Shown piece after piece: positions 59,195-64,000 of a stretch of DNA of 64,000 nt. The stretch is from Nocardia anaemiae NBRC 100462 (GTDB lineage: Bacteria > Actinomycetota > Actinomycetes > Mycobacteriales > Mycobacteriaceae): the NCBI RefSeq assembly GCF_001612725.1, contig NZ_BDAZ01000010.1, positions 36,580 through 100,579 of the forward strand, in the 5' to 3' direction. Position 1 is the first letter of the stretch. Each line of letters opens with the position of its first letter. The position numbers were made by a program, and so were the translations under genes. The notes under the pieces were generated by a model. It was not told the origin of the DNA and made no database searches. It saw only the letters and a list, made by a program, of their open reading frames with translations.

Positions 59195-60178
59195 ATGAGT
59201 AGCGATGGTCGGCGCGACGCAGCGGATTTCACACTGCTGCCGGATCTGGCGGTCCGCCCGCTCGGCGGCTCGGTCATCTGGGCGAATGACGAATTCTTCG
59301 CCGAGAAGGAGAATTTGATCAATCCCGGTCCGTCGGAATACCGACCGTCGACCTTCGGACACAAGGGCCAGATCTACGACGGCTGGGAAACCCGCAGGCA
59401 TCGCGGCCGCCCCGGCGACGATGCCGCCATCGTGCGCCTCGGCGTACCCGGCGTGATCCGCGGCATCGTGGTGGATACCGCCTGGTTCAAGGGCAACTAT
59501 CCGCCCGCGGTTTCGGTCTCCGCGCTGGAGATCGACGGCTATCCGCCCGCGGAAACCATTGCCGAGCGCGACGACTGGGTGCCACTGATCGACCGTGCCC
59601 CGGTATCCGGCGACAGCCGCAATCCGTTCTCGATCGAGAACGAAAAACGTTGGACCCACGTGAAACTCACCATGCACCCGGACGGTGGCGTAGCCCGGCT
59701 GCGGGTACACGGCGAGGGCAGGCCCGACCCGAAGCTGCTCGGCCTCGGCCCCCTGGACTTGGCCGCACTGGAAAACGGGGCCCTGGTCCTCGACTGCTCC
59801 AACCGCTTCTACAGTTCGCCGAATCAGCTGCTCTATCCGGGGCTGGCGCGGAAAATGGGCGACGGCTGGGAAACCGCCCGCCGCCGCGACGACAGCAACG
59901 ACTGGGTGCAGATCCGGCTGGCCGGACCCGGCCTCATCCGCCTCGCCGAGATCGATACGTCCTACTTTCTCGGCAATAGCCCTGGTTCGGCCCGGCTCAC
60001 CGGTCGCACCACCGACGGCACCGAACTCGAATTGCTGCCGCGCACCGAATTGCTGCCCGATACCAGGCACCGCTTCGCGATCGCGCCGATGGCGGCCTCG
60101 GTCGAGGAGGTCCGCCTGGATATCTACCCGGACGGCGGGCTCGCACGACTGCGGCTCTACGGCGAACTCGGGGGCTGA
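59195..60178 (+). CDS. alc: Allantoicase
   Basis: Allantoate amidinohydrolase with two repeated jelly-roll halves, about 327 residues. The duplicated allantoicase motif is clear: NPGPSEYRPSTFGHKGQIYDGWETRRHRG in the first half (shown here as a landmark, not the whole), IRGIVVDTAWFKGNYPP, and in the second half KMGDGWETARRR and IRLAEIDTSYFLGNSPG. It yields ureidoglycolate and urea. Two in-frame starts exist: ATG 59138, overlapping the DUF6986 stop, and ATG 59195; each has the same GCAGGAGG-N4-ATGAGT context. I annotate the inner one because homologous sequence starts soon after it. Confidence 0.92.
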   Translation: MSSDGRRDAADFTLLPDLAVRPLGGSVIWANDEFFAEKENLINPGPSEYRPSTFGHKGQIYDGWETRRHRGRPGDDAAIVRLGVPGVIRGIVVDTAWFKGNYPPAVSVSALEIDGYPPAETIAERDDWVPLIDRAPVSGDSRNPFSIENEKRWTHVKLTMHPDGGVARLRVHGEGRPDPKLLGLGPLDLAALENGALVLDCSNRFYSSPNQLLYPGLARKMGDGWETARRRDDSNDWVQIRLAGPGLIRLAEIDTSYFLGNSPGSARLTGRTTDGTELELLPRTELLPDTRHRFAIAPMAASVEEVRLDIYPDGGLARLRLYGELGG

Positions 60179-60183
60179 GCGGG

Positions 60184-61080
60184 ATGCGGGATTTCGTGGG
60201 CTATGGCGCGACGCCGCCGGATCCACAGTGGCCGGGTAGTGCGAAGATCGCGGTCCAATTCGTCCTCAATTACGAGGAAGGCGCGGAGAACAATGTGCTC
60301 GACGGCGATGCGCACTCCGAGACGTTTCTCTCGGAAATGACTCCGGCACAGGCCTTTCCGAACCGTCACATGAGCATGGAATCGCTCTACGAATACGGCT
60401 CCCGCGCCGGACTGTGGCGTGTCCTGCGCGCCTTCGAACGCCGCGACCTACCGCTGACCATCTTCGCCGTCGCCCGCGCCATGCAGCGAAATCCGGAGGC
60501 GGTGGCCGCCTTTCGGGAACTCGGTCACGAAATCGCCGGCCACGGCCTGCGCTGGCAGTCCTACCAGCTCACCGACCGCGACACCGAGCGCGAGCATATG
60601 GCCGAGGCCGTGCGCATTCTCACCGAACTCACCGGCGCGGCCCCGCTCGGCTGGTACACCGGCCGCGACTCCCCGCACACCAGGGAATTGGTGGTCGAAC
60701 ACGGCGGTTTCGTCTACGACTCGGACTCCTACGCCGACGATCTCCCGTACTGGGTCACCGTGCACGGCCGCAACCACCTCGTCGTCCCGTACACCCTCGA
60801 CACCAACGACATGCGCTTCGCCTCGCCCGCGGGCTTCCCCAGCGGCGAGCAATTCTTCGCCCACCTGCGCGACGCCTTCGACGTGCTCTATCGCGAAGGC
60901 GCGGAGGGCAGTCCGAAGATGCTGTCGATCGGTCTGCACTGTCGGCTGGTCGGCCGCCCCGCGCGCATGGCCGCGCTGGAACGCTTTCTCGACCACGTCC
61001 AGTCGCATGCCGACGTGTGGGTCGCGCGTCGCATCGATATCGCCGAACACTGGCGTCGGGTGCATCCGGCGATCGGCTAG
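60184..61080 (+). CDS. puuE: PuuE-type allantoinase (polysaccharide deacetylase fold)
   Basis: A 298-residue protein of the metal-independent allantoinase group within the NodB superfamily. It starts MRDFVGYGATPPDPQWPG and has AVQFVLNYEEGAENNV, PLTIFAVARAMQRNPEAV, GHEIAGHGLRWQSY and GWYTGRDSPHTRELV, all typical of PuuE. It hydrolyses allantoin to allantoate, the step before allantoicase. It lies 5 bp behind alc. Classical amidohydrolase-type allantoinase (AllB) is absent from the window, so this enzyme probably fills the step. Confidence 0.9.
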   Translation: MRDFVGYGATPPDPQWPGSAKIAVQFVLNYEEGAENNVLDGDAHSETFLSEMTPAQAFPNRHMSMESLYEYGSRAGLWRVLRAFERRDLPLTIFAVARAMQRNPEAVAAFRELGHEIAGHGLRWQSYQLTDRDTEREHMAEAVRILTELTGAAPLGWYTGRDSPHTRELVVEHGGFVYDSDSYADDLPYWVTVHGRNHLVVPYTLDTNDMRFASPAGFPSGEQFFAHLRDAFDVLYREGAEGSPKMLSIGLHCRLVGRPARMAALERFLDHVQSHADVWVARRIDIAEHWRRVHPAIG

Positions 61081-62198
61081 GCGAAAAGATTCCGCACGAA
61101 CGGCAGCGAATCCGGCAGCGAACCATTGACCGCCCCGCTGTGATCATCCGGATAGACATGCAGCGTGACCGGCTGCCGATTGGCCGCGAGCACCGCCGCG
61201 AACCGCAGCGTCTCCGGTGTGACCACATCGGTGTCGAACAGTCCCTGCCCCAGGAAAAGTGGCTTGTCGTAACCGGATTCGGGCAGGCCGAGATAGCGGG
61301 TCAGCAGTCCGTGCAGATCCGGAATCTGCAGCAGCGGGCGCGCGAACAGGTCACCGGCCACCACGCCGTTGGCCGCGAGTTCGTCGCGCAGCGGGGTGAC
61401 ACAGGCCTCGCGGGCCCGCACGAGCCAGTCGCGACCCGAATCGTTCAGGTACGACTCGATGTCCAGCTCCGGGTACGTGGTGCGCAGGCCATTGAGGATG
61501 TACAGCACATACGCGGTGGTGTAATCCGACAGCTTCACCGGCGGCACGTGCGGCCCCAGCAGCGGCACGACATCCTCGATATAGGCGGGCGCACCGGTGG
61601 CGACCGCACCCCGGTAGTCGAGTTCGGGTCCGCCGAATTCGGTCGCGTAGCGCGCGGTGTAGACGGCCGCTCCGCCGCCCTGTGACTGGCCCACGACCAC
61701 CCATTTCTTCGCCAGGGTTGGGTATTGCCCGGTGGCGGCCTTGACGGCGTCCACGACATTGTGCGCTTCCACGCGTCCGTTGACGTAGGGATGTTCGCCC
61801 GGCGAGCCGAGTCCGGCGTAATCCGCGGCCACGATCGCGTACCCCTGCTGTAGCCAGGTGCTGAGATACGCCCAGTCCCGCTCGACCGCACTCGGCCCGG
61901 CGATGCTGTAGGCGCAGTCGTCGCCCAGTCCGACCGTGCCGTGCGCCCACGCGATCACCGGCCAGCCGCCCGCGGGCGCCGCACCGGGCGGGAAGTAGAC
62001 CGCGGCGCTGGCTACCGTCGGCACATCGTTCGCGGTGGAGGTCGTGTAGAGGATGCGGCTGGAATCGACCGCACCGGGCGGCGTCGCCACCGCGGCCAGC
62101 GGCGCGACGGATTCCACCGTGCCAGGATCGGCGCTCGCCGCGGGCAGCTGCAGGCCGAGACCACATACGACGGCAACGGTGAGCCACAGTTTCCGCAT
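61077..62198 (-). CDS. Secreted α/β-hydrolase (LIP-like lipase/esterase)
   Basis: A 373-residue secreted hydrolase. The signal peptide is MRKLWLTVAVVCGLGLQLPAASA/DP. The mature enzyme shows WPVIAWAHGTVGLGDDCA (oxyanion), VVVGQSQGGGAAVYTARYA (nucleophile Ser), GLFDTDVVTPETL (Asp) and VYPDDHSGAVNGSLPDS (His). It resembles the LIP-type lipases of mycolata and the gene at 23384, though with different flanks. AGGAG lies 6 nt before ATG 62198. It converges with puuE (4-bp overlap of stops) and is divergent from icl, sharing the long regulatory gap. Confidence 0.85.
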   Translation of the reverse strand: MRKLWLTVAVVCGLGLQLPAASADPGTVESVAPLAAVATPPGAVDSSRILYTTSTANDVPTVASAAVYFPPGAAPAGGWPVIAWAHGTVGLGDDCAYSIAGPSAVERDWAYLSTWLQQGYAIVAADYAGLGSPGEHPYVNGRVEAHNVVDAVKAATGQYPTLAKKWVVVGQSQGGGAAVYTARYATEFGGPELDYRGAVATGAPAYIEDVVPLLGPHVPPVKLSDYTTAYVLYILNGLRTTYPELDIESYLNDSGRDWLVRAREACVTPLRDELAANGVVAGDLFARPLLQIPDLHGLLTRYLGLPESGYDKPLFLGQGLFDTDVVTPETLRFAAVLAANRQPVTLHVYPDDHSGAVNGSLPDSLPFVRNLFA

Positions 62199-62297
62199 AA
62201 AAGCTCCTATCGGACGCTGAATATCTGTCCGCGATGGACTGGTCCGTCAATCGAACCATCACACCGATCTGGAGGTGGTGCAGGCCACACGAACGCT

Positions 62298-62313
62298 TGT
62301 GAAGGTGCTCACA
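62298..62313. promoter_or_regulatory. CRP/GlxR-type site TGTGA-N6-TCACA
   Basis: A perfect match to the CRP-family consensus, about 100 bp before the lipase-like gene and 315 bp before icl. In corynebacteria GlxR represses glyoxylate-bypass genes from such sites. Confidence 0.65.
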
Positions 62314-62424
62314 CACCGGAATTCCGGGCGCGTCGGAGGCGGACCGCGGGGCGATCGCAAACAGTACGAGCGTTACGCTAAAACCGCACGTCAGAGCTAC
62401 CGGCGGGTAGGTTGCATGCGCGCA

Positions 62425-62456
62425 ATTCGCAGGCAAATTTCGCAAAGTTGGCAAAC
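62425..62456 (+). promoter_or_regulatory. Cluster of RamB-like sites upstream of icl
   Basis: TTCGCAGGCAAA, TTCGCAAAG (62439-62447) and GTTGGCAAAC (62447-62456) follow one another. TTCGCAAA also occurs at the ramB promoter, and the GCAAA core matches published RamB motifs in related genera. Confidence 0.55.
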
Positions 62457-62627
62457 GCCGATCGAAACCTAGCTCGGATTCACACTTGCAACAGGTAGAC
62501 GGCTATTTCCTGGTGTGCCATCGTGTGGAAGTACACCCCATGGGCCTAGCAAGCCTGCAAATTGCCGCCACAGCAGTTCGAGCGACGCTCGACCGTGGGG
62601 CACCGAAACGAAGAAGTGGAGTCAGAG

Positions 62628-63917
62628 ATGTCGAACGTCGGCACCCCGAAGACCGCTGCGGAGATCCAGCAGGATTGGGACACCAACCCCCGTTGGAAGG
62701 GCATCACCCGCAACTACACCGCCGACCAGGTGTCGAAGCTGCAGGGCACCGTCGTCGAAGAGGCCACCCTCGCCCGTCGTGGCTCGGAGATCCTCTGGGA
62801 TCTCGTCAACAACGAGGACTACATCAACTCCCTCGGTGCCCTCACCGGTAACCAGGCGGTTCAGCAGGTCCGTGCCGGACTGAAGGCCATCTACCTGTCC
62901 GGTTGGCAGGTCGCCGGTGACGCGAACCTGTCCGGCCACACCTACCCGGACCAGTCGCTGTACCCGGCCAACTCGGTGCCGTCCGTGGTCCGCCGGATCA
63001 ACAACGCGCTGCTGCGTGCCGATGAGATCGCCAAGGTCGAGGGCGACACCTCGGTGTCCAACTGGCTGGCCCCGATCGTCGCCGACGCCGAAGCGGGCTT
63101 CGGTGGCGCGCTGAACGCCTACGAACTGCAGAAGGCCATGATCGCCGCCGGTGCCGCTGGTGTGCACTGGGAGGACCAGCTGGCCTCCGAGAAGAAGTGT
63201 GGCCACCTGGGCGGCAAGGTGCTGATCCCGACCCAGCAGCACATCCGCACCCTGACCTCCGCGCGTCTGGCCGCCGACGTCGCCGACGTGCCTTCGGTCA
63301 TCATCGCCCGCACCGACGCCGAGGCCGCCACCCTGATCACCTCGGACGTGGACGAGCGCGACCGGGAGTTCCTGGACGGCACCCGTACCGCCGAGGGCTT
63401 CTTCGGTGTGAAGAACGGCATCGAGCCCTGCATCGCGCGTGCCAAGGCCTACGCCCCCTACGCCGACCTGATCTGGATGGAGACCGGCGTGCCGGACCTC
63501 GAGGTCGCGCGCAAGTTCGCCGAGTCCGTCCGCGGCGAGTTCCCGGACCAGCTGCTGGCCTACAACTGCTCGCCGTCCTTCAACTGGAAGGCGCACCTGG
63601 ACGACGCGACCATCGCGAAGTTCCAGCGTGAGCTCGGCGCGATGGGCTTCAAGTTCCAGTTCATCACCCTGGCCGGCTTCCACTCGCTCAACTACGGCAT
63701 GTTCGACCTGGCCTACGGCTACGCCCGCGAGGGTATGACCGCCTTCGTCGACCTGCAGGAGCGCGAGTTCAAGGCTGCCGCCGAGCGTGGCTTCACCGCC
63801 ATCAAGCACCAGCGTGAGGTCGGTGCCGGATACTTCGACACCATCGCAACCACCGTGGACCCGAACACCTCGACGGCGGCCCTGAAGGGTTCCACCGAAG
63901 AGGGACAGTTCCACTGA
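62628..63917 (+). CDS. icl: Isocitrate lyase
   Basis: A 429-residue isocitrate lyase of the short (Icl1) type, splitting isocitrate into succinate and glyoxylate for growth on acetate or fatty acids. The catalytic loop KKCGHLGGK has Cys191, at the same number as in M. tuberculosis Icl1. Metal and substrate residues are in [30 protein letters not shown] and [13 protein letters not shown] 62628 gives the family N-terminus [13 protein letters not shown] and has GGAG 8 nt upstream. Malate synthase is not in the window. Control by RamB and a CRP-type protein is inferred from sites upstream. Confidence 0.97.
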   Translation: MSNVGTPKTAAEIQQDWDTNPRWKGITRNYTADQVSKLQGTVVEEATLARRGSEILWDLVNNEDYINSLGALTGNQAVQQVRAGLKAIYLSGWQVAGDANLSGHTYPDQSLYPANSVPSVVRRINNALLRADEIAKVEGDTSVSNWLAPIVADAEAGFGGALNAYELQKAMIAAGAAGVHWEDQLASEKKCGHLGGKVLIPTQQHIRTLTSARLAADVADVPSVIIARTDAEAATLITSDVDERDREFLDGTRTAEGFFGVKNGIEPCIARAKAYAPYADLIWMETGVPDLEVARKFAESVRGEFPDQLLAYNCSPSFNWKAHLDDATIAKFQRELGAMGFKFQFITLAGFHSLNYGMFDLAYGYAREGMTAFVDLQEREFKAAAERGFTAIKHQREVGAGYFDTIATTVDPNTSTAALKGSTEEGQFH

Positions 63918-63962
63918 GCTGACACAAACGATGGCCATCGCTCGGTCGGAGTCGGTCGAACA

Positions 63963-64000
63963 CCGGGGTGTACCAGCGTTCGCCGCTGAACCGACCCCGG
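63963..64000 (+). terminator. Probable terminator of icl
   Basis: CCGGGGT (63963-63969) pairs with ACCCCGG (63994-64000), with an inner CAGCG/CGCTG stem. It lies about 45 bp after the icl stop, at the very edge of the window, so any T-run is not visible. Confidence 0.5.

Larger units (their letters stand above)
62199..62627. other. Regulatory region upstream of icl
   Basis: 429 bp without a supportable gene between the divergent lipase-like gene and icl. It holds the CRP/GlxR-like and RamB-like sites listed separately. Confidence 0.6.

Overview
The window looks like chromosomal DNA of a high-GC mycolic-acid actinomycete, most likely Nocardia or a close relative in the Nocardiaceae. This rests on strong GC bias, many GTG/TTG starts, close similarity (recalled, not searched) of Lpd, RamB, FadE5, LigB, PitA and Icl to the Mycobacterium tuberculosis proteins, and frequent promoters without a leader. 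I saw no rRNA, tRNA, insertion sequence, prophage or CRISPR array.

Layout. 1-11760: a partial prolyl oligopeptidase, an M19 dipeptidase relative, lpd with a clear terminator, a polysaccharide deacetylase, a QorR-type HxlR regulator divergent from a type 2 quinone reductase, a glyoxalase/TetR pair, a 43-residue membrane protein, a carboxymuconolactone-decarboxylase-like protein, a NERD protein and fadE5. 12151-17769: urea uptake operon urtABCDE plus a GntR regulator, with a GlnR-like box upstream. 17838-28942: TetR/MFS pair, ramB, ligB, a secreted lipase, the pitA-Rv0544c-Rv0543c-like trio, a secreted protein built of pentapeptide GYD repeats, and a GT87 mannosyltransferase. 29071-39605: an amino-sugar locus (aldolase, PfkB kinase, NagA-type deacetylase, ROK kinase, SIS protein; divergent sugar ABC transporter; DeoR regulator), with a TetR gene and a dehalogenase-like hydrolase inside it. 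39724-44907: TetR/FAD monooxygenase pair, an ECF sigma factor behind an MFS exporter, and PnuC. 45081-61080: a NitT/TauT-type ABC transporter followed by a nearly complete purine-to-allantoate pathway. 61077-64000: a secreted hydrolase and isocitrate lyase with RamB-like and CRP/GlxR-like sites upstream.

How the genes work together. Purines or 8-oxopurines would be taken up by the ABC transporter, oxidised or deaminated to urate, then processed by uricase, UraH, UraD, a PuuE-type allantoinase and allantoicase to urea and ureidoglycolate, the source of glyoxylate. A DUF6986 aldolase-like protein of unknown role sits in this operon, and no classical ureidoglycolate lyase is visible. The amino-sugar cluster reads as an N-acetylgalactosamine-type route (phosphorylation, deacetylation, deamination/isomerisation to tagatose-6-phosphate, second phosphorylation, aldol cleavage). 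lpd, ramB and icl, near neighbours in M. tuberculosis, are spread over 61 kb here.

The most unexpected sequence-level signals are a recurring TANNNT box placed 5-7 nt before the start codon of about fourteen genes (leaderless-type promoters), a TTGCGCAA-like motif in front of three purine-cluster transcription units, the GYD pentad repeat protein, and the fusion of the iron-sulfur and molybdenum modules in the xanthine dehydrogenase-like enzyme.
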